Positions 1 to 7,665 of a DNA stretch of 64,000 bases are shown here, in pieces. Location: NCBI RefSeq assembly GCF_005233835.1, contig NZ_SZQA01000011.1, positions 121,541 to 185,540 of the forward strand. Reading direction: 5' to 3'. A model generated the notes under the pieces. It ran no database searches and was not told the DNA's origin. It saw nothing but the letters and a program-made list of their open reading frames with translations. Position 1 is the first letter of the stretch, and every line of letters starts with the position of its first letter. Position numbers and translations under genes: made by a program. Source of the DNA: Herbidospora galbida. GTDB lineage: Bacteria > Actinomycetota > Actinomycetes > Streptosporangiales > Streptosporangiaceae.

Positions 1-531
1 CTCGAAGACCGCCACGGCGTCAACCTGACGCTGGTCTTCAACGACAAGGCCGAAGAGTGGAACAACGCCTACTCCCTCTGGTGCGCCCGCGACTACTTCT
101 CCCACGGTGTGCTGCTGGTCAACGGCGACACCGTCCACCCCGTCTCGGTCGAGCACACCCTGCTGAACGCTCCCGAGACCAGCGACGTGCTGCTCGCGGT
201 CGACGACGTGAAGACGCTCGGCGACGAGGAGATGAAGGTCACCCTCGGCGGCGGTGAGCTCAAGCGCATCACCAAGCTGATGGAGCCCTCCGAGGCCTAC
301 GGCGAGTACATCGGCGCCACCCTCATCCGGCCGGGCGCCGCCGAGCGCCTGGCCGACGCGCTGCGCACCACCTTCGAGCGCGACCCGCAGCTCTACTACG
401 AAGACGGCTACCAGGAGATGGTCGAGCGCGGCGAGGCCATCCACGTCGCCCCGATCGGCGACGTGCGGTGGGTCGAGGTCGACAACCACGACGACCTCGC
501 CAAGGCCCGCGTCATCGCCGCGACCTACTGA
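1..531 (+). CDS. LicC-like sugar/alcohol-phosphate nucleotidyltransferase, 5' end missing
   Basis: The reading frame is open from the first base of the window, so the N-terminal signature loop (GxGxRxxP type) lies outside. What remains (176 residues) has the second half of a nucleotidyltransferase fold: the metal-site motif VNGDTVHP near residue 39, a central EYIGATLI segment, and a C-terminal WVEVDNHDDLAKA that resembles the W-x-E-(I/V)-D end motif of LicC-type CTP:phosphocholine cytidylyltransferases. It is followed 11 bp later by a glycerol-1-phosphate dehydrogenase and then a CDP-alcohol phosphotransferase. From that context I infer that it makes a CDP-activated phospho-alcohol in the cytoplasm. 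The substrate (glycerol-1-P, inositol-P or choline-P) cannot be read from this fragment. Confidence 0.8.
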   Translation, partial: LEDRHGVNLTLVFNDKAEEWNNAYSLWCARDYFSHGVLLVNGDTVHPVSVEHTLLNAPETSDVLLAVDDVKTLGDEEMKVTLGGGELKRITKLMEPSEAYGEYIGATLIRPGAAERLADALRTTFERDPQLYYEDGYQEMVERGEAIHVAPIGDVRWVEVDNHDDLAKARVIAATY

Positions 532-542
532 GAGGCGGGCAC

Positions 543-1601
543 ATGCCGATTCTGGCGAGGATGCTCCCCGCACCCATCACCATGGAGGTGCGCCGGGGCG
601 CCATCGCGCAGCTCGGGTCGCTGCTGGCCGACAGCCGGGTGGCGACCTCCGGGCGGGTGGCGGTGGCCGTGGGCGCGGGCCTCGGCGACCGCATCACCGA
701 GGTCATCGCGCCCTCGCTGGGCGACGCGGAGGTCTTCCGGGTGCCCGACGGCTCGGTCGACGCCGCCGTCTCGCTCGGCGCCGACCTGCGCAAGGGCGCC
801 TACGAGGCGCTGGTGGGCATCGGCGGCGGCAAGACCATCGACGCCGCGAAATACGCCGCCTCGCTGGCCGGCATCCCCATGGTCGCGGTGGCGACCAACC
901 TGGCCCACGACGGCATCTGCTCACCGGTGGCCTCGCTCACCCACGAGAGCGGCAAGGGCTCGTTCGGCGTGCCGATGCCACTGGCGATCATGGTCGACCT
1001 CGACTTCGTCCACGACGCCCCTCCGGCGCTGGTGCGCTCGGGGGTCGGCGACGTGATCAGCAACCTGTCGGCGATCGAAGACTGGCAGCTCGGCAACGCC
1101 GAGCGCGGTGAGCCGATCGACGGGCTGGCCTGTTCCATGGCCCGTACGGCCGCCGAGGCCGTCATGGGGCGCAGCGACTCCATCGAGTCCGACGCGTTCC
1201 TGACCGTCTTGGCGGAGGCTTTGATTCTTTCCGGCATGTCGATGGTCATCGCCGGGTCAAGCCGTCCGTCGAGTGGCGGCGATCATGAGATCCTGCATGC
1301 CGTGGATCAGCTCTTTCCCGGCACCTCCAACCACGGCGAGCTGGCCGGCATCGGCGCCGCGTTCTGCTTCCACCTGCGCGACGACGAGGCCCGGCTGGGC
1401 CAGATCGTCGACTGCCTTCGCCGCCACCAGTTGCCGGTCACCCACCTCGACGTGGGCCTGACCACCGAGCAGTTCGCCGAGGCGATCGCGCTCGCGCCGT
1501 CGACCCGTCCGGGTCGTTACACCATCCTTGAGCATCTCCGCCTGACCGAGGGCGAGATCCGTGATCGAGTTGAGGGTTATGTCCACGCCGTCGGTCGCTG
1601 A
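543..1601 (+). CDS. sn-glycerol-1-phosphate dehydrogenase family protein (EgsA/AraM type)
   Basis: The 352-residue product belongs to the iron-containing alcohol dehydrogenase superfamily. It carries the archaeal EgsA / Bacillus AraM signatures: the nucleotide-binding GIGGGKTIDAAKYAA near residues 96-110, then ATNLAHDGICSPVASL, then GVGDVISNLSAIEDW. The metal-ligand histidines lie in GGDHEILHAVD and SNHGELAGIG. The family reduces dihydroxyacetone phosphate to sn-glycerol-1-phosphate with NAD(P)H. The ATG at 543 was chosen over an upstream in-frame start because it follows a GAGAGGCGGG ribosome site and makes the product begin where the family begins. It sits 11 bp after the nucleotidyltransferase and overlaps the CDP-alcohol transferase start, so the three are probably co-transcribed. 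Other superfamily members use other polyols, so the substrate is inferred from motifs only. Confidence 0.88.
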   Translation: MPILARMLPAPITMEVRRGAIAQLGSLLADSRVATSGRVAVAVGAGLGDRITEVIAPSLGDAEVFRVPDGSVDAAVSLGADLRKGAYEALVGIGGGKTIDAAKYAASLAGIPMVAVATNLAHDGICSPVASLTHESGKGSFGVPMPLAIMVDLDFVHDAPPALVRSGVGDVISNLSAIEDWQLGNAERGEPIDGLACSMARTAAEAVMGRSDSIESDAFLTVLAEALILSGMSMVIAGSSRPSSGGDHEILHAVDQLFPGTSNHGELAGIGAAFCFHLRDDEARLGQIVDCLRRHQLPVTHLDVGLTTEQFAEAIALAPSTRPGRYTILEHLRLTEGEIRDRVEGYVHAVGR

Positions 1602-2337
1602 AGTCCGCGCCAAGGCGCAGCCCGAGATGACCCTGGAGCGCCGCAACGGGGAACACTGGGCCGGCCTGCTCTACATGCGCAAGCTGTCGATCTACGTCAC
1701 CTGGGCGCTGGCCCGCACTCCCATCACGCCCAACCAGGTCACCGGCCTGATGATCGTGACCGGGGTGGCCGCGGGCGCGGTGCTGGTGCTGCCGGGCCTG
1801 GCCGCGGCCGTGCTGGCGGCGCTGCTGGTGCAGGTCTACCTGCTGCTCGACTGCTCCGACGGCGAGCTGGCCCGGTGGACCGGGCGCACCTCGCTGACCG
1901 GGGTCTACCTCGACCGGGTGGGCCACTACTTCGCCGAGGCGGCGATCCTCATCGGGCTCGGCTTCCGGGCCTCCGAGACGTGGCCCGATTGGTACACCGT
2001 GCTCGGCTTCGCCGCCGCGCTCGGCGCGATCCTGATCAAGTCGGAGACCGACCTGGTCGACGTCGCGCGGGCCCGCTCGGGGCTCATCGCGGCGACCGAG
2101 GTGTCGGCGACCCAGTTCCAGTCGCGCAAGCTGGCCATGGCCCGCCGGGCGGCGGCCGCGCTGCGGTTCCACCGGGTGATCCAAGCGGTCGAGTTGTCAC
2201 TTATCGTGGTGGTCGCGGCCGTTCTCGACTTCTGGTTCCCCGCGACCAGGATTCTCGTCGTGGCTTGCGCGATCATCGCCGGTGTGCAACTTATTCTGCA
2301 CTTGGTGAGCATTCTCGCCTCGCGGCGGCTCGCTTGA
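1579..2337 (+). CDS. CDP-alcohol phosphatidyltransferase family membrane protein
   Basis: This is a polytopic membrane enzyme of 252 residues with several hydrophobic helices (for example the VLVLPGLAAAVLAALLV segment). Such enzymes transfer a phospho-alcohol from a CDP-alcohol to a hydroxyl acceptor. The family signature is visible as DCSDGELAR, then eight residues, G, three residues, D, three residues, and then H where the fourth aspartate normally stands (LDRVGH). The ATG at 1579 overlaps the end of the dehydrogenase gene by 23 nt; a GTG at 1561 is an alternative start adding six residues. Together with the two genes upstream it suggests transfer of a phosphoglycerol-like group to a lipid or polyprenol. 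Acceptor and product are not identifiable. Confidence 0.87.
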   Translation: MSTPSVAEVRAKAQPEMTLERRNGEHWAGLLYMRKLSIYVTWALARTPITPNQVTGLMIVTGVAAGAVLVLPGLAAAVLAALLVQVYLLLDCSDGELARWTGRTSLTGVYLDRVGHYFAEAAILIGLGFRASETWPDWYTVLGFAAALGAILIKSETDLVDVARARSGLIAATEVSATQFQSRKLAMARRAAAALRFHRVIQAVELSLIVVVAAVLDFWFPATRILVVACAIIAGVQLILHLVSILASRRLA

Positions 2338-2430
2338 TTTCAGCGGCGATCTCTCTTGCCCGGACACTTCGTGTTTGGTGGGTGTTCGCCGCTGGTTCCG
2401 ATACGCTTAGTCCGGATTTGCCCGCCCGAA

Positions 2431-2436
2431 TAGACT
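2431..2436 (+). promoter_or_regulatory. -10 element TAGACT of a probable promoter
   Basis: TAGACT matches the actinobacterial -10 consensus and lies 8 nt before an ATG at 2445. This spacing is the one seen at leaderless starts elsewhere in the window. No convincing -35 hexamer is visible. It would drive the GT2 gene at 2487. Confidence 0.5.
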
Positions 2437-2444
2437 CGGTGATC

Positions 2445-2483
2445 ATGAAATCGTGTGTCTTCCACCTCGTGCCGGGGCGATGA
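2445..2483 (+). CDS. putative 12-residue leader peptide
   Basis: A short reading frame, MKSCVFHLVPGR, begins at the expected transcription start of the TAGACT promoter and stops 3 nt before the ATG of the GT2 gene. Its first residues resemble those of the downstream protein (MKISCVIL), so it may be a relic of a duplicated start or a leader that couples translation. It has no recognisable family. There is no direct evidence of translation. Confidence 0.3.
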   Translation: MKSCVFHLVPGR

Positions 2484-2486
2484 CGC

Positions 2487-3368
2487 ATGAAGATTTCCTG
2501 TGTCATCCTCACGATGGGTAATCGCATTCCGGAACTCGACCGCGCGGTCGAATCGGCGTTGACGCAGGTCGACGGTGATATCGAAGTGGTGGTTGTGGGC
2601 AACGGGGTCGAGGTTCCGCCGCTCTCGGTGGAACCGCAGCCCGGGTCCTCGGCCACCGTCAAGACCGTCCGCCTCGCCTACAACGTCGGCATCCCCGAAG
2701 GACGCAACCGGGGCGTGCAGGAGTGCTCGGGCGACGTCGTGCTCTTCCTCGACGACGACGGCTGGTACGCCAACGACAAGGTCGCCGCGCACATCCGCGA
2801 ACGCTTCGCGGCCGAGCCCGACCTGGCCGTGATCTCCTTCCGGGTGATGGACCCCGACGCCGGGGTCGTGCAGCGCCGCCACGTGCCCCGCCTGCGGGCC
2901 GGCGACCCTGAGCGGAGCTCCCCCGTCACGACGTTCCTGGGCGGCGCCTGCGCCATCAGGCGCTCGGCGTTCCTCCAGGTCGGCGGCCTGCCGGAGAAGT
3001 TCTTCTACGCCCACGAGGAGACCGACCTGGCCTGGCGCCTCCTCGGCGAGGGCTACCGGATCGAGTACGACGCCGAGACGGTCATGTTCCACCCGCTCGT
3101 GCTGCCCACCCGCCACGCCGACTTCTACCGGCTCAACGCGCGCAACCGCGTCTGGCTGGCCCGGCGCAACCTGCCCTGGCCGCTGGTGCTGGCCTACCTG
3201 GGCAACTGGATGCTGCTGACGGTCCTGCGCGACCGCTCGCCGTTCGCGCTCCGCGCCTGGTTCCGCGGCTTCGCCGAAGGCTGGCGCGAGCCGGCCGGCG
3301 AACGCCGCCCGATGGCGTGGCGGACGGCCTGGCACATGCTCAAGCTCGGCCGCCCGCCCATCGTCTAG
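2487..3368 (+). CDS. family 2 glycosyltransferase
   Basis: The 293-residue protein has a GT-A fold. The N-terminus ISCVILTMGNRIPEL carries the nucleotide-binding start, followed by YNVGIPEGRNRG near residue 70 and the metal-binding LFLDDDGWY at about 88-96. FLGGACAIRRS and the EETDLAWRL acceptor-site motif come later. This arrangement matches rhamnosyl- and galactofuranosyl-type GT2 enzymes that build cell-surface glycans from nucleotide sugars at the cytoplasmic face. A hydrophobic stretch (WPLVLAYLGNWMLLTVL) near residue 230 could anchor it to the membrane. It follows the CDP-alcohol transferase by about 150 bp with its own promoter and converges on the acetoacetate decarboxylase-like gene with only 7 bp between stops. 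Confidence 0.88.
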   Translation: MKISCVILTMGNRIPELDRAVESALTQVDGDIEVVVVGNGVEVPPLSVEPQPGSSATVKTVRLAYNVGIPEGRNRGVQECSGDVVLFLDDDGWYANDKVAAHIRERFAAEPDLAVISFRVMDPDAGVVQRRHVPRLRAGDPERSSPVTTFLGGACAIRRSAFLQVGGLPEKFFYAHEETDLAWRLLGEGYRIEYDAETVMFHPLVLPTRHADFYRLNARNRVWLARRNLPWPLVLAYLGNWMLLTVLRDRSPFALRAWFRGFAEGWREPAGERRPMAWRTAWHMLKLGRPPIV

Positions 3369-3375
3369 ACGCCCT

Positions 3376-4104
3376 CTAGAAGGCCTCGCCGAAGCTCATC
3401 GACACGTGCGCGGCCGTCATCGTGGCCACCGCCCGCTTCGGCAGCCCGAGCTCGCTGAGCTCCTTGGCGATCGGATGGTTGCCCAGCCGGATCAGCGCGC
3501 CGCCCGGCCGGGCCCTGACCCCGGAGGCCCGCACACTCCAGCCAGTACGCCGCGTCCCGCCGTCGCGGTGCGCGAAGGCCTCCAACCCCGGCAGCCCCGC
3601 GTTCGGCAGCGGCACGCCCGGCCGGATCAGCAGGTCGAGCACCAGCCGGCCGTCCTTGCGCAGCACGCAGCGCTTGTAGGGGGTCTTCTGGCGGACGTCG
3701 ATGTCGGCCAGTTCCTTCGGGAAGCCCCAGATCTCCCGGCCCGCCTCCATCGTGAAGGTCTGGTCGACCGGCAGCCAGTGGACGAACGCCGCCGACCCGC
3801 TCGCCCTGATGTCGAGCACCCCCGCCCGCGCCGACCGTCGTGGCGGCGGCCCGGCCTCGGGTGGACGGACCCAGAAGACGACCCCGAACTCGTGGTAGGC
3901 CCCCAGGTCGGAGTCCTTGTACTCGGCGAAGACGAGCGTGCACAGCGCCTTCCCCGGGAGGATCTCGGTCACGTCGAGCCCCGAGTAGGCGATCACCGCA
4001 CGGGCCGCGTCGGCCCGCACGAGATAGGTCGCCGCGCCCGCCGTCGCGTCCCTGACCTCCACCGGAAGGTCCACCCGGCGGCCCTGGATGAGATGGCTAG
4101 CCAT
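3376..4104 (-). CDS. acetoacetate decarboxylase family protein
   Basis: The 242-residue product resembles the acetoacetate decarboxylase (ADC) superfamily. Features include LVFAEYKDSDLGAYHEFGVVFWV at about 75-97, the VHWLPVDQTFTMEAGREIWGFPKELADI core and a basic LRKDGRLVLDLLI strand. True ADC uses a lysine Schiff base to decarboxylate acetoacetate; many actinobacterial relatives have no tested function and may handle other oxo-acids or lipids. The segment WGFPKELA supplies a lysine in the area of the catalytic site, but I cannot confirm it is equivalent. The start ATG at 4104 is well placed. The gene is monocistronic, converging on the GT2 gene. Its relation to the glycan genes is unclear. 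Confidence 0.78.
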   Translation of the reverse strand: MASHLIQGRRVDLPVEVRDATAGAATYLVRADAARAVIAYSGLDVTEILPGKALCTLVFAEYKDSDLGAYHEFGVVFWVRPPEAGPPPRRSARAGVLDIRASGSAAFVHWLPVDQTFTMEAGREIWGFPKELADIDVRQKTPYKRCVLRKDGRLVLDLLIRPGVPLPNAGLPGLEAFAHRDGGTRRTGWSVRASGVRARPGGALIRLGNHPIAKELSELGLPKRAVATMTAAHVSMSFGEAF

Positions 4105-4150
4105 AGCCCCAGTACATCAACGTGGAGGGCGGCCCGTACAGCTTCTACGA

Positions 4151-4197
4151 GGCGGATTCGCGGCGCGAGCCACTGACGGGGCCGTCAGCGTCTCGCT
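4151..4197 (-). repeat. palindromic repeat element, copy A
   Basis: Read on the minus strand this begins immediately after the TGA stop of the glycosyltransferase at 4198-5316. The outer stem is GCGAG/CTCGC (4165-4196), with an inner stem based on CTGACGG/CCGTCAG. The tail GCGAATCCGCC matches the tail of the other copies (13172, 27122, 27182, 36292). It may act as a terminator or be a small mobile palindrome. Confidence 0.75.
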
Positions 4198-5316
4198 TCA
4201 GACCGCCACGGCGCGCTGCCCGCCGCGGACGGTCACCCGGCCGCGGGCCGAGGCCCAGTTCTCCAGCAGTGAGACGAACTCGGGGGCCCGGTCGGGCCAG
4301 TGGAAGGCGGCGCGGGCCTCGGCGTGGCCGTCGGCCGCCACCTTCGCCCGGCGGGCGGGGTCGTCGCGTAGTTCCAGGACCGCCCGGTAGGCGGCGTCCA
4401 CGTCGCCGAACGGCACGACCGTGCCGCAGCCCTTCATCGCCTCCACGGCCTTGGGCAGCGGCGTCGTGACGACGGGCACGCCCTGGGCCATGTACTCGAT
4501 CACCTTGGTCGGCGTCGACTCGCGGTAGTTCGGCACGTCGTGCAGGAGCGACAGGCCGGCCAGGGCGCCCTGGGCCATCCGCAGGGCGTGCCGGTTCGGG
4601 ACGTAGCCGAACCAGTCGAGCAGGCCGGTGCGCTGGGCGTCGCGGAGCATCGGGCGCACGTCGGCGTCGGCGGAGCCGATCAGGTCGAGCCTGATGCCGT
4701 GGGGGCGCAGCAGTTTCGCCAGCTCGACCATCTCGGTGGCGCCGCGCGCCTGGGAGATGTGGCCGACGTACACCACCCGCGACTCGCCCGGCGGGGGCGG
4801 CGCGGTCTCGGCGACGTAGGTGTGGTTGGGCACCACCGGGTGGTCGCCGGCGAACCGGGCCCGGTAGGACTCCTCGGCCAGGATCAGGTGCAGGCGCCGC
4901 TCCGCGCGCGCCTCCAGGTTGCGCAGCAGCGGCGGCAGCGTGGTGCGCGCGAAGTCCGGCAGGTACGGCTTCGCGTCGAGCGCGGCCACCGTGTCCTCGT
5001 GCACGTCCCACACCGTCACCGGTCGCCGCCTGGGCAGCGCCAGGAGCAGTTCGATGTCGTGCACCAGCAGAAGGTCGGCGTCGGCGCACCCCCGCTTCAG
5101 CGCGCTCCGCGCGGCGCGCAGCGCCTTGGCCCGGCGCAGCCCGACGGCCCGGGGCACGTCGATGGCCCGGATCTCCGGCTGCGGCGTCACGTTGCAGTGC
5201 GTGAACGGCGCCACGTAGGTGACCTGGTGACCCGCGTCCAGCAGCGCCCGGATCTGCCGGTGCATGATCCGGGCGTCCTCCGGATGATGGACGACCGTGC
5301 CGACACATACCTTCAT
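4198..5316 (-). CDS. GT4-type glycosyltransferase
   Basis: This 372-residue GT-B fold enzyme starts MKVCVGTVVHHPEDARIMHRQ. It has DLLLVHDIELLLALPRR and the VWDVHEDTVAALDAKPYLPDF segment in the N-domain, then VVYVGHISQARGATEMVELAKLL and the donor-site region GLSLLHDVPNYRESTPTKVIEYMAQGVPVVTT in the C-domain. The E-x7-E-like pattern is represented by ESTPTKVIEYM. Such enzymes transfer a sugar from a nucleotide sugar to a growing surface polysaccharide. The ATG at 5316 lies 6 nt downstream of CAGCCT, a leaderless-type -10. Substrate is unknown. The stop codon abuts palindromic repeat copy A. Confidence 0.85.
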   Translation of the reverse strand: MKVCVGTVVHHPEDARIMHRQIRALLDAGHQVTYVAPFTHCNVTPQPEIRAIDVPRAVGLRRAKALRAARSALKRGCADADLLLVHDIELLLALPRRRPVTVWDVHEDTVAALDAKPYLPDFARTTLPPLLRNLEARAERRLHLILAEESYRARFAGDHPVVPNHTYVAETAPPPPGESRVVYVGHISQARGATEMVELAKLLRPHGIRLDLIGSADADVRPMLRDAQRTGLLDWFGYVPNRHALRMAQGALAGLSLLHDVPNYRESTPTKVIEYMAQGVPVVTTPLPKAVEAMKGCGTVVPFGDVDAAYRAVLELRDDPARRAKVAADGHAEARAAFHWPDRAPEFVSLLENWASARGRVTVRGGQRAVAV

Positions 5317-5376
5317 GCAGCGAGGCTGACCGGCAGGTCCGACATGCCCGGATGCGGGGCGTTAACCGCAGCCGAA

Positions 5377-7449
5377 CTACGGCTGAACTTCCGCCTGCGG
5401 TTTCCGGTAGAGCCAGGTCAGGCGCGGTTCGAGCAGCCACTTGAAGACGGCCCTGGTGACCGGCAGGCACAGGATTATCGCCAGTACGAAGGAGCTCGCG
5501 ATGATCGCCAGGGTGCCCAGCGGGCCCTGCAGCCACTCCAGCTTGAGCAGCCCGAAGTCCTTCAGGATCAGGATCGGGATGCCGTGCAGGAGGTAGGCGT
5601 ACAGGGTGCGGACGCCGAGGTCGCTGAACCAGGTCTCCCGCTTGGGGATGATCGCCAGCACCGCGAAGCACAGCGCCAGCACGCCGACCAGGAACGCCAG
5701 GCGGAATCCGATGGCGTACCACCAGTCATTCATGTTGAGGTCGGCGTAGCTGTACCGGTTGTAGAAGATCTTCAGCCCGAGCTGGGGCGCGAGCACGATC
5801 GCGGCGGCCGTCCAGGCCGCGAGGACGAACGCGCCGATCATGCGCACCCACGACTTGTGCAGCCACTCGAAGTGCTCCGGCTTGAGGACCATGCCGAGCA
5901 CGAAGAACGGCAGCAGGCCGAAGAACCGGTCCATGCTGAAGTCCTGTTCGAGCTGCGAGAAGCCCGAGAGCAGATAGACCACGACCGCGACGGTGAACGG
6001 CCAGCGCACCCGCTTCCACACCGGGACCGTCACCCGCCAGAGCAGCAGCGCGACCAGATACCAGTTGAGCCAGGCGGGGTCGGTGATGGTGAGCGTCCAC
6101 TTGCCGCCCAGGGCCCAGCGCAGGACGGCGTAGCCGACCTCCACGATCACATACGGGATGAGGATCGTGTCGACGAGCTTGTTGACCTTGCCCCGGGAGT
6201 CCCAGAAGTTCCGCGACAGGTAACCGCTGATCATGACGAACAGCGGCATGTGGAACGCGAACGCCCAGATGTACCCGGCCTTGTTCGCCGTGTCGGCGCC
6301 GACCGTGTCACGGAGCGCGTGGCTGGAGATGACCAGCGCGATCAGCACGAACTTGACGTTGTCGAGGTGGTGCGAGCGCGGCTTCTTGGCCGGTTGGGGC
6401 TCCTCTTCCTCCCCGTATGTCGGCGGCGTCGCCGTCGGCGGGGTCGCGGCCCACGCGGGGAGCGGCATGGACGGCGACTCGGGGAAGCCGCCCGTCGTGG
6501 CCCCGGCGTGGCCGCCCGTCTGCGAGCCGACGGCGGCGAAGGTGTCGGTCTGGAAGTTCTCGAACCCGGGCGGCTGCGTGGGCAGCGGCGCCGACGGCGG
6601 GTCGTAGGGGGAGCGGCGGCGCTGCCACGGGCTCCAGTCGGCGGGCGGGTCGGGATAGTCGACCGGCGCCATGCCGGGGGGCGCCTGCTGCGCGGCGGCG
6701 TGCGGGATGCGCTGCCCCTGCTGCGGGTCGGGCCTGTGGGGGATGCGCGTGGCCGACTGCGGGTGCTGCGCGGCCTTCGGGGCGCCGCCGCCGAAGTAGT
6801 CGAACCCCTCGCCGGGGCCGTCGTCGGCCTTGGGCCGCCGGTCGCGGGGCTTGCGCTGCGGCAGCGGGTCGGCGGAGGTGTGGGTGGGCGCGGAGAGCGG
6901 CCCGTTCCCGGGCGCGCCGGAGCCGGGCATGCCGAAAGCGCCGGTGCCCGAGGCGGATCCGGGCCCGCCTGAGCCGGGGAACCGCCCGGGAGTTCCGGGT
7001 GCGCCGCCACCGGGGAAGGCCCCCGTAGCGCCGGGTGACGCTAATGTGCCGCCGCCGGGGAAGGATCCGGGGGTTCCGGACGCCCCGGGGCCGTCATAAG
7101 GGGCCGGGAAGGGGGACTGTCCGGTGTCCGGGCCGGGCCTCTGGGGGGCCGGGGGCGCGAAGGAGTCGGCCAGGCGGCCGCCCGAGGCGTAGGGGTTCTG
7201 GGGAACCTGCTGCGGGCCCGTCGAGTGCACGCCGTGGGCCTGGGGGCCGGTGCCGTGGTCGACCGCTCGTTGGGGGCCCGTCGCGGACGGGTCGTGGTTG
7301 TCGACCGGCTGACCGGGGGCCAGCGGGTCGGCGCCCTGGATGGCGGGGAGGTCGAGGTGGGTGTCGTCGGTGATCCGGCCCATCACCCCCGTTGGTGCGT
7401 CTTCAGCATCCGGATTCGGAACCGGGGGGCGGTTTCGGATGTCGCTCAC
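5377..7449 (-). CDS. acyltransferase family 3 membrane protein with a long disordered N-terminus
   Basis: The product is 690 residues long. Residues 1 to about 355 are low-complexity, rich in Pro, Gly, Ala and Ser and without hydrophobic segments. From about 356 (KPRSHHLDNVKFVLIALVISSHAL) a typical acyltransferase-3 domain follows with about ten membrane helices; the family's early catalytic histidine probably corresponds to the HAL of SSHAL. These enzymes O-acetylate or O-acylate exported or lipid-linked sugars. The usual length is 350-400 residues, so the tail nearly doubles it. GTG at 7449 is the most distal start; the disordered part could begin later. It is close to the LCP gene and other glycan genes, suggesting modification of the same polymer. 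Confidence 0.87.
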   Translation of the reverse strand: MSDIRNRPPVPNPDAEDAPTGVMGRITDDTHLDLPAIQGADPLAPGQPVDNHDPSATGPQRAVDHGTGPQAHGVHSTGPQQVPQNPYASGGRLADSFAPPAPQRPGPDTGQSPFPAPYDGPGASGTPGSFPGGGTLASPGATGAFPGGGAPGTPGRFPGSGGPGSASGTGAFGMPGSGAPGNGPLSAPTHTSADPLPQRKPRDRRPKADDGPGEGFDYFGGGAPKAAQHPQSATRIPHRPDPQQGQRIPHAAAQQAPPGMAPVDYPDPPADWSPWQRRRSPYDPPSAPLPTQPPGFENFQTDTFAAVGSQTGGHAGATTGGFPESPSMPLPAWAATPPTATPPTYGEEEEPQPAKKPRSHHLDNVKFVLIALVISSHALRDTVGADTANKAGYIWAFAFHMPLFVMISGYLSRNFWDSRGKVNKLVDTILIPYVIVEVGYAVLRWALGGKWTLTITDPAWLNWYLVALLLWRVTVPVWKRVRWPFTVAVVVYLLSGFSQLEQDFSMDRFFGLLPFFVLGMVLKPEHFEWLHKSWVRMIGAFVLAAWTAAAIVLAPQLGLKIFYNRYSYADLNMNDWWYAIGFRLAFLVGVLALCFAVLAIIPKRETWFSDLGVRTLYAYLLHGIPILILKDFGLLKLEWLQGPLGTLAIIASSFVLAIILCLPVTRAVFKWLLEPRLTWLYRKPQAEVQP

Positions 7450-7594
7450 GTGTCACTCACGGAAGAACGCTCAGCTATCTGTCAGAGGGCGGAACCAGAC
7501 GAGGCCTGACAAACGCCCCCAGGGTGGCAGAAGGAAGACCGGGGCGCCCAGGCCGGACACTCCACCTTAACGGTCTTGTCGCCGGGATGTCGCG

Positions 7595-7634
7595 GGAGGG
7601 CGGAATCTCTGGGAAATCCCAAAATCCGCCCTCC
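7595..7634 (-). terminator. hairpin terminator after the LCP gene
   Basis: A perfect 10-bp inverted repeat (GGAGGGCGGA / TCCGCCCTCC) encloses a second one (TGGGA / TCCCA). It lies 32 bp downstream of the LCP stop and lacks a U-tract, as is common in actinomycetes. It could work in both directions. Confidence 0.7.
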
Positions 7635-7665
7635 AGCGACCGAAAAGCCGGTCGACAACCCGGGT

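Noticed and set aside
3300..3370. A possible sixth copy of the GCGAG repeat near the end of the first GT2 gene
   Set aside because: GCGAGCCGGCCGGC occurs, but there is no matching CTCGC arm or GAATCTG tail, and the sequence is accounted for by conserved GT2 coding sequence.
4145..5722. Long minus-strand frame covering the GT4-type gene
   Set aside because: It is an alternate frame of the 4198-5316 gene and the end of the acyltransferase gene; the translation is Arg/Pro-rich with no family motifs.
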